DNA of 64,000 bases from Owenia fusiformis (GCA_903813345.2 CAIIXF020000001.1:28197915-28261914), one strand, 5' to 3'. Shown: positions 24,201-36,513, counted from the stretch's first letter. The notes: generated by a model from the sequence alone, not told the origin. Numbers and translations: made by a program.

Positions 24201-25320
24201 GTTTCTATGGAAACTAACTTACATTTCAAGGGGTCTGTCGATGCAGTTATTAAATTTCTGATATCTCTGCATCGCCTCTTGACTATTTCAAGACCCAAGT
24301 TTGTTATTTCTACAAACTTACATCCTATGTAATCAAAGTACACTTTATAGTTCTCTGATCATTCATTATACATGTTTGTCTTGGAGTGTAATTAAGGCTT
24401 GGCCAGGGATGATGTATAATGAAATCATTTTTCTGCCAATATAACATGACGAAAGTCAATGGGATTAGCCTGACTAAACAAATTCCTGATTTCAAATATT
24501 ATCTGAAATGTCAATTCCAAAATTGAATCACATACACAGTTACATTTAAACTAGGTTGGATGTCCCATTTGCATAGATATGTAATATGTTCTTTATAGAA
24601 AATGGGTTCATCAGCAACTTCACTCACAGAGTTTTTAATAATCGTTTTTTGTAGTCTGAATTATAATGTCTATAAAATGCATCAGAATGCTTTTAGAAAG
24701 CGCCGTTATATTTTTAGACTATTTATTGTACAAGTATAACATTTTAAATGGGATAGAAGCAATTTCAATTGATCATTTTTCTGAAGTGAACACAAATGTT
24801 TCATTTGGCAAGTGTCATTTTTTAGCAATAATTTCTGAGTTGAACATCGATTGCATTTTAGAATTTCTAGAGAGGTATTAATCTCTAGAGGTTTTCGATG
24901 CAAATACTGAATGATCATTCAATTGTGACATTAAAATATGGAACTCAGGTGCATAACAGCGCAAACCTCTACCCTTTTATGTACTTCTTCATAATATATG
25001 GCATCATAACATTTTTCCGGAAATCATGAAAACATTCCGATGAGCCCTAATTTTACATGTAAAATGCTAGTTTATCTGGCAATAAAACGACAGGATGGTG
25101 AATTCTTTATCATAATGTTGTATAAACATTGCTCCTTTAGAATCTCTTTTAGAGAAAATGTAAAAAGCCTTAAAACATCAAAGTGGAGTCACCTGTCATT
25201 TGCAACACTGATTAGTTTTAGATATTTTATAATTATCTGTTTGACAAGCACAGTGGGGTAATAGGGCAATATGAATGTATGTATGTCAAATGACATAAAA
25301 AGAAGCCCCATGAACCTTCA
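21232..25320. other. Intergenic region with one G-rich repeat fragment
   Basis: Unique AT-rich DNA apart from a dispersed G-rich fragment at 22223-22400 and a poly-C run at about 23163-23178. I see no coding region. Confidence 0.5.
22223..22400. repeat. Dispersed repeat with GTGGCGGACCTAAG head and GGGCCC-rich body
   Basis: CCAGTGGCGGACCT followed by a G run, then alternating TTTGGGCCC/GGCCCA blocks. A related fragment in the other orientation lies at 48995-49095. This style of head is common in small invertebrate and fish repeats; class unresolved. Confidence 0.5.
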
Positions 25321-25323
25321 TAG

Positions 25324-26135
25324 TGAGACAAAGGACTGTATTGTAGGACAAAAGACTATTGTAGGACAAATGACTGTATTAAAGGACAAAAGACTGTATT
25401 GTAGGACAAATGACTGTATTAAAGGACAAAGGACTGTATTGTAGGACAAATTACTGTATTATATGACAAAGGCCTGTATTGTCGGACAAATGACTGTATT
25501 AAAGGACAAAGGACTGTATTGTAGGACAAATGACTGTATTAAAGGACAAAGGACTGTATTGTAGGATAAATTATTGTATTATATGACAAAGGCCTGTATT
25601 GTCAGACAAATGACTATCACAGGACAAAATACTGTATTGTAGGAAAATTGACTGTATCATAGGACAATTGACTGTATTGCAGGAGAAATGGATGCGTTAA
25701 AGGACAAAGGACTGTATTGTTGGACAAAGGATTGTATAGTAGGACAGTGGGCTGTATAGTAGGACAATGGGCTGTATAGTAGGGTAATGGGCTGTATAGT
25801 AGGGCAATGGATAGTATGGAAGGACAATGGGCTGTATAGTAGGGCAATGGACAGTATGGAAGGACAATGGAATGTTCTGAATAGCAGGACAGTAGGCTGT
25901 ATAGAAGGGTAATAGACTGTTCTGTTCTGAACAATGGGCTGTATCATGTGACAAAAGGACTGTATTGTAAGACAACAGACTGTATTGTAGGATAGCGGAT
26001 TGTATAGTAGGACAAAATATTATGATGACAGGACTGTATAGATGGCTGTAAGGAAGGACAGACTAAAATATTCAAAGGACTGAATAGTGAGACAATGGAC
26101 AATGGACTGTATAATAGCACCAAGGACATTATATA
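25324..26135. repeat. 20 bp minisatellite, about 40 units
   Basis: Unit GTAGGACAAATGACTGTATT alternates with AAAGGACAAAGGACTGTATT. A larger block is duplicated (about 25440 and 25555, both with ATATGACAAAGGCC). The second half drifts to GGACAATGGGCTGTATAGTA. Open frames on the minus strand across it are artefacts of the period. Confidence 0.9.
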
Positions 26136-29100
26136 CAATACTAAGTATTGTTTTCAACTCTATGTATTATAGGTGACAAGTGACACTGCCTGTCTCACTA
26201 CATACTACTTAACTCAAATATATTCAGTGGACATATAAACTGAAGATATGAAAATAAAAATTTGATCAATTGAATAACCAACCTGTAGAACATGTTTACT
26301 ACAACTTCAATTTTTTATGGGAAATTATACTCGCACATACTCACGTGCATTCTCCTTGTGTGATTTTGTAATAAATCAAATATAATGTTAATTTAAAGCT
26401 AGTTAGAAAGACAGTTAACATTGCCCAAAACCGCATATTACTTGATCATATAAAATATGATATCTTTTTTTATATTTCATTTAGGAAACCTGATTAAGAT
26501 TTTCAATGAAGCTTAGTAATCATGCAAATGTTTGCGATTAAATTCTTCCCGTGGCCAGTAAATGTTTGATTATGTTTCTGAGAATCTAATTTGAGTTGTT
26601 GTGTAAAGTAACTTGGGGATGTTCCAGCACCTGAGACCCTATATTAAACATGAAAATCATCGATTTTTAAATCATCATTGATCTTTGTATTGTACTTGTT
26701 TTATTTCATACAAACTGTACATATTGATATGAAGTGAAAACTCGGATGCACTTAAGCCTTATTAAAATTAAAAACTTCAATTATCTGCATCCCTAAATGA
26801 GTTTAATTTGTGTAAATGATGACACTGTTGCTATGGTTACCATGATGGTAATTATTTTCATTATGTTACATATTGAGTTTTTATAATTAGAATTATTTAT
26901 GATTTATAGTTGTAGTTTTTACACTCTATCTCTGTAAAACAGAATAATGCATACATTTTGAAATAAAATGCATGACTGAATACTGGATGTGAATGTGAAT
27001 ACTTTATTTGGAACATAATACTCTTTGTCATTAGCATGAGATTCTTTTTATATTTTATTTTTAATTTATTACATCTTGACTTGTTTTTCTGTAAATTAGT
27101 TTCTTGTTTCAAGAAATTTTACTTCCCGGTTTCCCATTTCGCCTTAATGTTAAAAATACCAGTATGCATTGGTACATGTATGTGTCCGCAACTTCATATA
27201 TTGCTTTCTATTAATACCCCCCCCCACCACCAACTTTAAGCTGAGAAATAGATAGGAGGACTAAAAGAGACTTCGTAGAAACATATGGTGACTTCATATG
27301 AAGACTTCGCTAGATTTGAAATTTCATCAAGAGAGTACAGTTCGTTATAATTTGTAAATATTATTTCTACATGTATTCATTTCACTAAATAATGAAGAGT
27401 GAATTTCAAGTTTGTAAATAGGTCAGAGTGTCCATCAGGAGTTTTAGGAGCATCAATGAATGAATCTCAAGATAGGGATAAATAAATAGCAACCACAGGG
27501 GTTTCATAAATCATGCATTGCAAATATATGATTAAAGTAGTTTTTTCAATTTTTCACTACATTATTATAAATGTGGAAATTATTTTGATTAGTTTAATTT
27601 TATCATGTTTTTTATGTATGTGTGTTGTCTTTTACTCTTTTTAATTTCAGTGTTGACTTTTGATTGATTCAAGTCTTGTATTAACCCGCCTCATGAATCC
27701 CCATTCTCTTGTGGTTTCACTGGTTTGTTTTGAAGAAGGGAGGGGGTGACCAGAAACTTGATGTTAAACTTCTTTCATCATGACCATATGTACTAAAATC
27801 TCCAAGGTAACCCTAGGTTCCAGCAGGATATTTTTGTTTACGGTAATTATATTCAATCATATATCTATGAACTGACATCTGGCGCATTAAGTTTTGAAAA
27901 ATTTCTCAACAATTTACACCAGCTGTAATGAGGAGTTAGTTTTAATGATTTAATTATATGCATGTTGCCAGGCCTTTAACTTAATTACTGTAATCACATA
28001 ACAAATTTATCGGCCCTGTAATCTGAATATTTATTATGATAGCATGGTATTTGTTAAAGACAGGTGTATAGAGAATATGCTAACTAACTAAACCTAACTA
28101 TTTACAGAAGACATGAATTTCTCTCGTAAGCAGGTTACATCTTTTTGAACAGGTTCACATGTAACAGGTGAACACAGGAATTCATCACCCATCCAACTCC
28201 TAAACTTCACTTCAAAAATGTCTTTGTGCTCATAACCTCTATTTTGGTACTACTCATCAGCTACATGAAAGCATGGAATTCAACTGTGGAAAATTTCAAC
28301 TTTACTTTTTTTCACTCAAACTTTTTTAGGAATTTCATATACTCATACTAAATTTTTACCTGTGTAGTGTATATGAGTTACTTTAATTAATTCTTTTCAT
28401 ACATATGCCTTTTATTTTTTATTTGTACTTCATTGCTCATTCTTGTAAGTTCAACTTCAAATGAGGTTCAATTGATATGTTTTAATCCATGTCGTTGGTT
28501 GTCACATCAATCAACATTTCCGATACAACTTTATCACTCTCGTCCAGATTCCTGCTTCCGAATATCAATCTCATTTCTCATATTCTTTTTATGTGTACTA
28601 ATATCTTAATTTAATTAAATTCTTTCTGAAAAATGGATTGCCAGGCGCTGAAGACAAAAGAATTGATTTCATTCTTCACTTTGTGATATTTGCTCAACAT
28701 TTGATGAATGGTTATCAGACAGCTTTCCAGATTTTTCAAATTAAAATTTTAATGTTTAATGTTGCTGGAGTGGCACTTATTTGTAAGTACCTTTATCAGA
28801 AATTGCGCAGGTTTAATTACTGACTTGGGTCTTGCAGATTTTCTTAACTAGCAAACCCATCTGTCAAAGTCTATTTTCAAACGCTGAGATGCTCATTTGA
28901 AATGCTTTCCAAGCCGGTCGCTAAAAATATCCATTTTTATCATGGAGGAAACATTTGAACATGCACCATAATTTTGTTTTTGGCTTAACATTAACTTGGA
29001 TAACTTTGGCGCACTTAACTGGCCTTAGAATAGAAATACATGTACTGGTTCCATGGTATGTGGTTACCAATTTATAAAAATATGTTCCAGGATTATTTTT

Positions 29101-29979
29101 TGCCGATTTTGTTTTCAATAAATCTGGTTGATTCTCTAAATGGTCTATCTAAATGTGTGCTTAGTAATTCGAGAAATGTACCCTGCTAATGTAATTGATG
29201 CATTTTGATGAATGTTTACATGGTGTGTAAAGTGCGATAAATTCCAATATTCATAAAAAAAAGTTAACAATGGCATTTTATTCGTATTAAGCTTTTCAAT
29301 TGTACATGTGTTAGTCATTATATCCCATCTATATTATGATATAGATAAGGGGAAAAATCAATAGGTAGCCAGCTAGTTTTCCTAAGGAAATCATATACAA
29401 TCCATATTAGATTGCATCAAAGTGCTCTCAACTCTTGGATTTTCAATTAGGGGATAAAATCAATAGAAATCTGACTATGGACTGTAAAGAATGCCATATA
29501 CTGATAGGGTGGTTGTTAAGTATGGTTTTCAAGCAAGCTTTCTGATTTTGTTCACATAAGATGTAGTGATCTTTGTAAATTATCAGAATTATGAAAAATC
29601 AAAGTATACAGTGTACAAAATTAATGAGTGAAAGAGCTCTTTTATCCAATTACAGCTTTTTAAACATACTCTGAATTATCCTTTCATTGTATATATAGAT
29701 TGAGGTCAAGGTAGATGGGATGGGGGATGGGAGCATAACTTTGGTCCTACTCTCTTAATTAAATGAGCCTACTTTTCTAGCGTTATCAATTTTAATGGAA
29801 AGGTTCCATTTCATATATGTTTGTCATAAAAATAGAAGGATGAGATGTATTATGATCGATCATGGGCACTTTTGTAACATAAATGATATCACCAAGTTGT
29901 GTATGGGTTAGTTACACGAATATGAGATGTGAATACCACTAAAGTGAATTTAATCATTTTGATGTAGGACATACAAGTA
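26136..29979. other. Intergenic region; nothing recognised
   Basis: AT-rich unique sequence of about 3.8 kb with a short C-rich stretch at 27218-27230. A 61-codon open frame at 28638 has no recognisable domain. No repeat with clear ends. Confidence 0.5.
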
Positions 29980-30010
29980 CAGTAAAACCTGTCTTTTTCA
30001 AACACACTGG
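29980..30010. mobile_element. Solo end of a pogo-type MITE
   Basis: CAGTAAAACCTGTCTTTTTC with a preceding TA matches the family terminus. No matching right end is visible before the next element starts at 30022, so it is truncated. Confidence 0.4.
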
Positions 30011-30021
30011 GAACCAGCTAA

Positions 30022-30828
30022 CCCTACTATCACACCAAACAAGTTCTCACTACGTTCTCGAAAACGGGCTTCCACTGTGTACGAACGGACTGGACCTACT
30101 AAGAACCGTTTGGGATCTATTTACAAACTTCATCGAACGTACTCGAACGGGTAGGTCCTCTAGAACTTAGACAATGCTCAAAAGTTCTCGTGGTCGTCAC
30201 GTTCTACAATTAGAATGAGTGACAACGTACTAGCGACGAACTGGACGTACTACGAACGGAACCGTCGTACTTCAATCCTACTAGGGACGTTTTAACAACG
30301 AGTTGAACTGTCTGAGGACGTGTTGAGAACGAGGTAGAACTAATTGCAAACGGGTTTAAACTGATTAAGAACGTATTTAACACTGCATATGAACGAGTTA
30401 GCAAAAATATAGCTATCACACCAAACAAGTTGCCACTGCGTTCTTCAAAACTGGTTTTAAACTGTGTGCGAACGGAATGAACGTAGCTGCAACTTTCTAA
30501 GGTCTATTTACGAACTTTATGAACGTTCTCAGACGGGAATGTGATTTTAGAATTTTGAATCGATTCAAAATTCGATGGCGACCATACCGTTCTTTAATCA
30601 GGTCATGTTGACCTTCTAGACTAAGGGACGCGTTCTACGACGTTGCACACCGACGTGGTGCGACATGAACGAACTGCAAACGAGATGGACGTATTGAAGA
30701 CTGTTTAAGAACGAAGAAGCTAATTATTTCAGACATATTTCCCGACCACAGCCAGATTGAGCCTGTTTTACGACATTTTCGTAGGACTGGCAAGAACGGG
30801 TAAGAACTAGTTTGGTGTGATAGGGGGG
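30022..30828. mobile_element. 807 bp Harbinger-like non-autonomous element, CpG-rich, two tandem halves
   Basis: Left end CCCTACTATCACACCAAACA; right end TGGTGTGATAGGGGGG, its inverse. TAA flanks both ends (30019-30021 and 30829-30831), matching the 3 bp TWA duplication of PIF/Harbinger elements. A second copy of the left-end sequence starts at 30413, so the element consists of two related halves of about 390 and 415 bp. The interior is packed with AACG/ACGT/CGTT words about every 14 bp, in sharp contrast with CpG-poor surroundings. No transposase. Confidence 0.7.
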
Positions 30829-30892
30829 TAAAAGGATGCAGATTATGATGTTTTTTGTTTGTTTTATTGCGAACAGTAAGCTTGTATTCGTG

Positions 30893-31050
30893 AATGCAAC
30901 TTTCGGGTGTCGGCTACCGGATTAACCTACTATTTTATGGGCAACTCATTTAAATATGAATAGAACCTGCCACTATTCCATTCATATTTAAATGAGTTGG
31001 TTATAGAATAGTAGGTTAATCCGGGAGCCGACAGCCGAAAGTTACATTTG
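30893..31050. mobile_element. Palindromic MITE, arms about 75 bp
   Basis: Left arm contains GGATTAACCTACTATT and CAACTCATTTAAATATGAAT; right arm contains the inverse of both, ending CCGAAAGTTAC. The centre is near 30970. Arms differ at several positions. Confidence 0.8.
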
Positions 31051-31117
31051 CAAATATATGCTAATTTATCTGTAAATCAGAATTCATTTTGATCATAATG
31101 TCAGTATAATAGTAATT

Positions 31118-32323
31118 ATCCCATCGAACGAAGTTCGGAGGGATATAGGGAACGCCTCCGTCCGTCCGTCCGTCCGTCCGTCCGTACGTACGTCCGTACG
31201 TACGTCCGTCCGTCCGTCCATCCGTCCGTCTGTCCGTCCGTCCGTCCGGGCAATAACTCAAATACTGTTGGCCCGATTTTGTTCATATTTTGTACACATA
31301 TACCCTATGGGGGTAGAAGTTCTGCTCGAAAGCCGATTTTCAAAATGGCCGCTCATTTCAAAATGGCGGCCATTTTAGTGCCGATTTTACAGTAATTTAG
31401 GTGTAATATGTAAAACTGTAATAGCAATATGTTTAAAATGTAAAAAAATTATAAAGGACATTAATAATGCTACAAATGTAGATATTAAAGAAGCACATGG
31501 CAGCCATCTTGAAAAATGGCGGCCTTTACTCGTCATTTTACGATTTTTGCTATAACTCAAAAAATAGTGGAGCGATTTTGTTCATATTTGGTATGTGAAT
31601 ACTATAAGCATTGCACACTGTCTAAAGACACTTTTGGTAGAAGGCGGCCATTTTGAAAAATGGCCGCCATTTTAACGTATTTTACTATAACTCGAAAAGT
31701 AGTGGAGCGATTTTGTTCATATTTGGTATGTGAATACTATAAGCATGGCACACTGTCCTATGACACTTTTGGTAGAAGGTGGCCATTTTGAAAAAAATTT
31801 GGAAAAATGGCCTTCATTTTAATGTATTTTACTATAACCCGAAAAGTAGTGGAGTGATTTTGTTCATATTTGGTATGTGAATACTATAAGCATGGCACAC
31901 TGTCTATTTCTAATGACGCTTTTGGTAGACAGTGGCCATTTTGAAAAATGGCTGCCATTTTAATGTATTTTACTATAACTCGTAAAGTAGTGGAGCGATT
32001 TTGTTCATATTTGATATGTGAATACTTTAAGCATGGCACATTGTCTAATAAAACTTTGGGGAGTAGTCGGCCATTTTGAAAAATGGCCACCATTTTTATG
32101 TGTGTTATTTTACAAGTACGTGTGCGATTTTTCAAAAATTTTAGAGGTGGCTACTTTAAAGCATATTATTTCTTCTGATCACAACTTGGCTAGTGAGCAA
32201 CCATTTTGAAAATGGTGGCCTTTCTGGCGTGTTGTTTTATGATATTTGCTATTTGTTTGTAAAAATGCCAGCCATTTCTGTTCGATGGGATTTGCTACGC
32301 TTTGGCGTTGCCGTTGTTCTGGT
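31118..32323. mobile_element. Pearl/HINE-like (Helentron-type) element, copy A
   Basis: Starts ATCCCATCGAACGAAGTTCG with the hairpin CGAACGAAGTTCG, followed by a (CCGT)n array at 31157-31250. Then come about five tandem units of 130-140 bp, each containing AGTGGAGCGATTTTGTTCAT and a self-complementary GGCCATTTTGAAAAATGGCC. TTCGATGGGA near the right end is the inverse of TCCCATCGAA at the left, a subterminal inverted repeat. There is no target duplication; flanking bases fit insertion between two Ts. This is the layout described for Pearl elements of bivalves and for HINEs. Copy B lies at 40540. Confidence 0.7.
31157..31250. repeat. (CCGT)n / (ACGG)n microsatellite inside copy A
   Basis: Tetranucleotide array with CGTACGTA interruptions. 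On the minus strand it reads as an Arg-Thr-Asp-Gly repeat in an open frame, which is not a gene. Confidence 0.9.
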
Positions 32324-32470
32324 TAAGCCATTTACTGTCAATTAGAAACATTTGTTTTTGTATACATATGTTTGTTCACTGTCCAAATTGAGAGACGTCT
32401 ACATATGATTTATTGTTTTTAACATGGGAGCCAATGGTAGACAATAAATGGTCCAAATGTAATCATGTTG

Positions 32471-32572
32471 AGAGGTGTTCAGACAAAAGAGGTTTTCAGA
32501 CAAAAGAGGTATTCAGACAAAAGAGGTGTTCAGACAAAAGAGGTGTTCAGACAAAAAAGGTTTTCGGATATG
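32471..32572. repeat. 17 bp tandem repeat, six units
   Basis: Unit AGAGGTGTTCAGACAAA, six copies with one or two changes each, the last one diverged. GGTTTTACTGTA follows, the right terminus of the pogo-type MITE family, so the array probably arose from an internal GGTGTTCA word of such an element. Confidence 0.9.
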
Positions 32573-32827
32573 AAGGTTTTACTGTATTTAACAGAATGAA
32601 TGCTGGTTGGACTTAGCCTCTCTGAAAATTATATCTTAAAATCTAAGATATGTGTTATTGGTACTGAAAATAGAATGAGGTAACATTGATCCTTTTCTTT
32701 CCTGCTCATTGACATCTTTCAAGCATTTTCAGATCAGAAAAATCGAAGTACTAGAAATGGTTTATTCGAAAGATCAATGGCCTTTAAAAAATTAATACTC
32801 AAATCATCGTTGGAAGGTGGGATTTAT

Positions 32828-33045
32828 GAATGTGCCTACCCCCCCTCCCCCCTAGAAAGATTCATAAATGTGCCATTAAAACCCCTCCCCCATCAGGGCT
32901 TACATATAAGATCTTAATGTTGAATAGATTCTCTGGTCACCCCCCAAATAGATTCATGAATGCGCCTACACCCCCCTCCCCCACCAGGGATTACATATAT
33001 GACCTGTGTTGAATATAGTATCTAGTCATCCCTCTCCCTTATCTC
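32828..33045. repeat. C-rich tandem duplication, unit about 110 bp
   Basis: Two diverged copies with GTGCCTACCCCCCCTCCCCC-like heads, CAGGGCTTACATATAAGA / CAGGGATTACATATATGA bodies and GTTGAATA tails. A partial third C-rich head occurs near 32878. Unclassified. Confidence 0.6.
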
Positions 33046-33139
33046 TTACCATTTGTACAGAGAGGTAAGGATGGAGCGAGATGTTCAGTTTTGCCAGAAT
33101 CAATAAAATTTTGGCATGCGAAGGCTCATTCAGTATATA

Positions 33140-33307
33140 CAGTAAAACCTGTATATCGATGAACACTTTTTTCTGTCCCATTTTTAATCTGCCAACACTT
33201 AATTCCATAAGCCTACATGTTGAAGAATCTAGGAATATGAAAACACAATAATACAAAAACTATTTGCTGATGATTTCAAAGGTGTTCATATTAGACAGGC
33301 TTTACTG
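33140..33307. mobile_element. 168 bp pogo-type MITE
   Basis: Left CAGTAAAACCTGTATATCGA; right GACAGGCTTTACTG, inverted, with TA outside both ends. Internal GAACACTTTT and GGTGTTCATA are also inverted. Best-preserved member here. Confidence 0.65.
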
Positions 33308-35899
33308 TATAGGGTATGTCAGTTCAGAGGCCTAAAGCTAGTTCATTTCAATCTTGGCCAGCTGATTTTTATAGCATGTATAGAGAGATAATGTAATAAG
33401 TGATCTGTAATTCATTTTTGACCAGTATGTATGAAATCCTTGTGCCTCCCCTGAAATGTATGTTTACCTAATGTAAAGTATCTTTAAGAAATGTCGAATT
33501 TTGCTGAAAAAAGAAACTTTAAACGTTCAATGTGTTATGCTGTTATGAACTACTAATGCTGTTATCTATTTTAGTCATCAGATGATAAAAGTAAATAGAT
33601 AAAATAGACTAGATTCGAGTAGAAATAATCTTGATTTATGTCATTAAATATTCAAAATTCAGTCAAAATGATGTCATTTGTGAAATCTTCATAAAAAAAT
33701 ACATCTAAAAATATGGTTTGAAAATTGTTTATCAACTTCTAGTTCAGGGAGATTCCCCATAGACCCCATGTTATAAAATCATAAAAAGTGAAATATCTTT
33801 TCTTGTATTGGACAAATATTTTCTTTTACTGGACATGGTGGCGAAACTGGTACATGTAACTACCTACTCACAATTTTGTACTTTGAACACTACACAGCAC
33901 TGTACTCAAACATACTGAACATTAACAAACTCTTAATGTTCCGTACAGTATTATGCTTTCAGAGTTTGGATTTGCAGTTTTTCACCATTTTGAGCACTTC
34001 TCAAGTGATTTTAGCCATATTTGGGCCAAATTGTCAAACGTGAACCCCCCCCTGGAAATTTTTGAAAACTGAACCCCCCCTGGCTACGGGCCTGACGAGA
34101 TCCCCCTTCTACATACCTAAAATATAACATTTAAGTTTAAGAGAAACCTCTTTACTTGCACAGATAACCAGAGCTTGTCATTGCCAGAAGGGCATTTTGA
34201 GTACATGGTCATTTTCCCTAGTCAAGACTCCTTTTACTGAACATTGACCAACAATTTATTGAGACTACTTTCTTTCTTGTTGCTGATTGGTTGAGAAAGT
34301 GTAGGTGCAGTAGGTTTGATTCGATTTATGACCTGGGCTGTGACGGCTATCAGTGATGTCTCAGGGAGGGACTGCTAAACTGTAAAATTATCTTGAACTG
34401 TTCAGAGGTTAGTTTAGAATGATTCCCTCTGCTCAGGGAGACTAGAGACTTAATTTAAAACTAGATCCTGCTTGGCGTATAGATTAAGTTTTGTTTATAT
34501 AATACCATGTTCTATTTCTCATCTCATTAAAACATCGAGTTGATTTCTAAACTAGATACCAGAATCTAATTTTGCCTTCGCTATCTTGATTCTTTAGATG
34601 ATGATGACTCTAACATAATGCAAAATGAGATATATTAAAAAAGCTGACTCAGTTATTGAATTTCTTTTATTTGATATGTTTAATTTAATCCTCTTGCATC
34701 TTTCGAGAATTTATGGGAATGAGTTTGTTTGTTTTTGCTCTCATGCTATCATAGATTTTTATGTTCAGTCCGTCTATTTACAATGTACTTTGATACGGTA
34801 TATATCTAAATCATGCTGTTTTTTACACATAAGATAGATGAGTATAAAATATTGCGGGAGATTATTATTACTGCATTATATTGTGAAAGTTTATTAAAAT
34901 AACATGTCTCTGATCAACAAAGGCATAATAATCTATTTTATTTTCCTGTGTTTTAATATACTTGAAAAAGAGATCAACAAAAAATCGATCATTTTTTATG
35001 GTTACTCAGCGTAATAGCAATTTTTAATATGCTGTTTGCATGTTAGATCTGAAACGATCGCCATTTGGTACATCCTTGAATGTGGCTTTTCATCTCACTT
35101 TATATGATTCTTTGGTCATGCCTCTTGAAATTGTATTGTATTTAATCATTTTGTAGCTCAGAACTCATCTAATAGCACTTTAAATCCGGTAAAACATTGC
35201 CTTTTTGGCTGTTTCTACAGCTTACAATTTTTGAAATAATTAAGTCAAAAGCATTCTCAAGTGACACTTGGTCAAAAATGTTTTAATGTTGAAACATTAA
35301 AAGGGATTCTGAGGAAAGTCAAAGAAAATTCAAGAACTACTTCTTCATAATTTTCCCAAATTAAGTTGGTAGTGACTTCTTTTACATATACAGGGTGTCT
35401 CCAAAAAGTATATTTAAGGACACACATAGAATAATCTCTGAGTCATGAAGGAAGATTGGATTTCTTTCAATTTGGTCATATGATAGACAATTTAAAGTAT
35501 CATAAACATCAGCAATTTTCTGTATTCAGTTGATTTGTGTTTGAATAATTGGTAACCATTGTTTTATATATTCACTTGGTTGGTGGCCATTGTTATTTGT
35601 ATTCAGTTGATTGGTGATTATTGCAATTTCTATTCATGTGATGAGTGCATTCAAAGGATCTACACAGACCTGGTAATGTCAGGAAATTTGAGTTGAGCCA
35701 CATATGAAATGAAATTTTGTATCAGAGTTGAAATAGCAAAAAAATAAATTGCCTGTTCAACCGTTGATGGATTTCTAGAGGCTGCACAAAAATATCTGGA
35801 ACTTGATATTTTTGCCTACCTCTTTCAAGAAGCAAAATCAAAATATTTGAAAGAGTGGAAATGTTGGAAAGATGTCAGGAAAACCCATCCTCCTAAGCA
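33308..35899. other. Intergenic region with two short element fragments
   Basis: Contains a partial copy of the CCTGGCTACGGGCCTG element (33961-34094) and a solo mariner-type end CAGGGTGTCTCCAAAAAGTA at 35391. The rest is unique AT-rich sequence without a coding signal. Confidence 0.5.
33961..34094. mobile_element. Truncated copy of the GGCCCGTAGCCAGG palindromic MITE
   Basis: Matches the right-hand part of the element at 48067-48247: AGCCATATTTGGGCCAAATT, the ACCCCCCCC runs and CCTGGCTACGGGCCTG at the end. The other terminus is missing. Confidence 0.65.
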
Positions 35900-36145
35900 G
35901 GTGTCCAGAATCCGTACCTCCTTCTTCCCCCCTGCTATAACCAATTTGGAAGCCCCCGATTTAACTGAATCACGTTATCTAATTATGCGCAATGACTTGT
36001 ATAAGATTTCTGTCTCAGTGTTGGGACAGCCAATCAGATTGCGAGTTCTTAATCGGGGATATGCTAACTGCTTATCGCAGGGGGTAAAAAGAAAGAATAT
36101 ATTCTGGATTTTGAAGCCCTGTGATCGGAGGATTGGAAACCCAGT
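35900..36145 (+). promoter_or_regulatory. Possible promoter / leader region of the CAAP1-like gene
   Basis: A less AT-rich block about 200-450 bases upstream of the start codon, with a CCAATCAG box near 36031. A 100-codon open frame overlaps it but does not look like a conserved protein. Placement just upstream of exon 1 suggests a promoter; no other evidence. Confidence 0.3.
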
Positions 36146-36322
36146 TTAGGTAGTTTGTGGTCATTGAATTCATGTGTTCGGTGACCATTTCATTCAAGTT
36201 ATTGGGGACCATGTATTCTGGGATTATTTAGAAATATTGTGACTTAAAGTATTTATTTTGTATTTTACAGGTGCCATTGGAGGTGGTATTATTAATATTT
36301 TGTTTTATTTTGTATTTTACAG

Positions 36323-36354
36323 GTGATGTATAAATCTGGCATTTCACAGACATT
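36323..36354 (+). other. 5' UTR segment of CAAP1-like gene, after a splice acceptor
   Basis: TTTTGTATTTTACAG ends at 36322 and is a typical acceptor. The following 32 bases lead to the ATG at 36355 and include an in-frame TAA at 36331-36333, which fixes the initiator. A second near-identical acceptor lies 52 bp upstream (AG at 36269-36270). Confidence 0.5.
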
Positions 36355-36513
36355 ATGAGCACATCTCTCAAGATGCAAGCAGATTCCACTCAATCTGACA
36401 TGCCATCAAAAAGGGCCAAGACAAAATCAAAGAAACGTAAAAAATCCACATCTGAAGACAGAAAAAAGCTGGAGAAGGCGAAACGGATGAAAAAATCAGC
36501 TCCTAAGAAGAAG
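36355..36513 (+). CDS. CAAP1: CAAP1-like protein, coding exon 1 (53 codons)
   Basis: Encodes the N-terminus, extremely Lys/Arg-rich from residue 19 on (KRAKTKSKKRKK then KKLEKAKRMKKS), as in the basic N-terminus of vertebrate CAAP1 and probably a nuclear-localisation region. The exon ends AAG|GTGATG in phase 0 and joins cleanly to the acceptor at 38208. The start Met is preceded by an in-frame TAA at 36331. On its own this exon is not diagnostic; the identity comes from exons 2 and 3. Confidence 0.7.

Noticed and set aside
25617-26138. Overlapping minus-strand open frames with Pro-Thr-Ile-Gln-like repeats
   Set aside because: All arise from the 20 bp minisatellite; three frames are open at once, as expected of a period not carrying stops.
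28638-28823. 61-codon open frame as an exon
   Set aside because: No domain, no clear splice sites and no neighbouring compatible exon.
31061-31261. Open frame with Arg-Thr-Asp-Gly repeats on the minus strand (also at 40519-40722)
   Set aside because: It is the translation of the (ACGG)n microsatellite within the Pearl-like elements; no flanking domain.
32471-32572. CRISPR-like spacing of short repeats
   Set aside because: Units are contiguous with no unique spacers, in a eukaryotic setting.
35847-36149. 100-codon open frame upstream of the CAAP1-like gene
   Set aside because: No recognisable protein pattern, and its position and CCAAT box fit a promoter or leader better.
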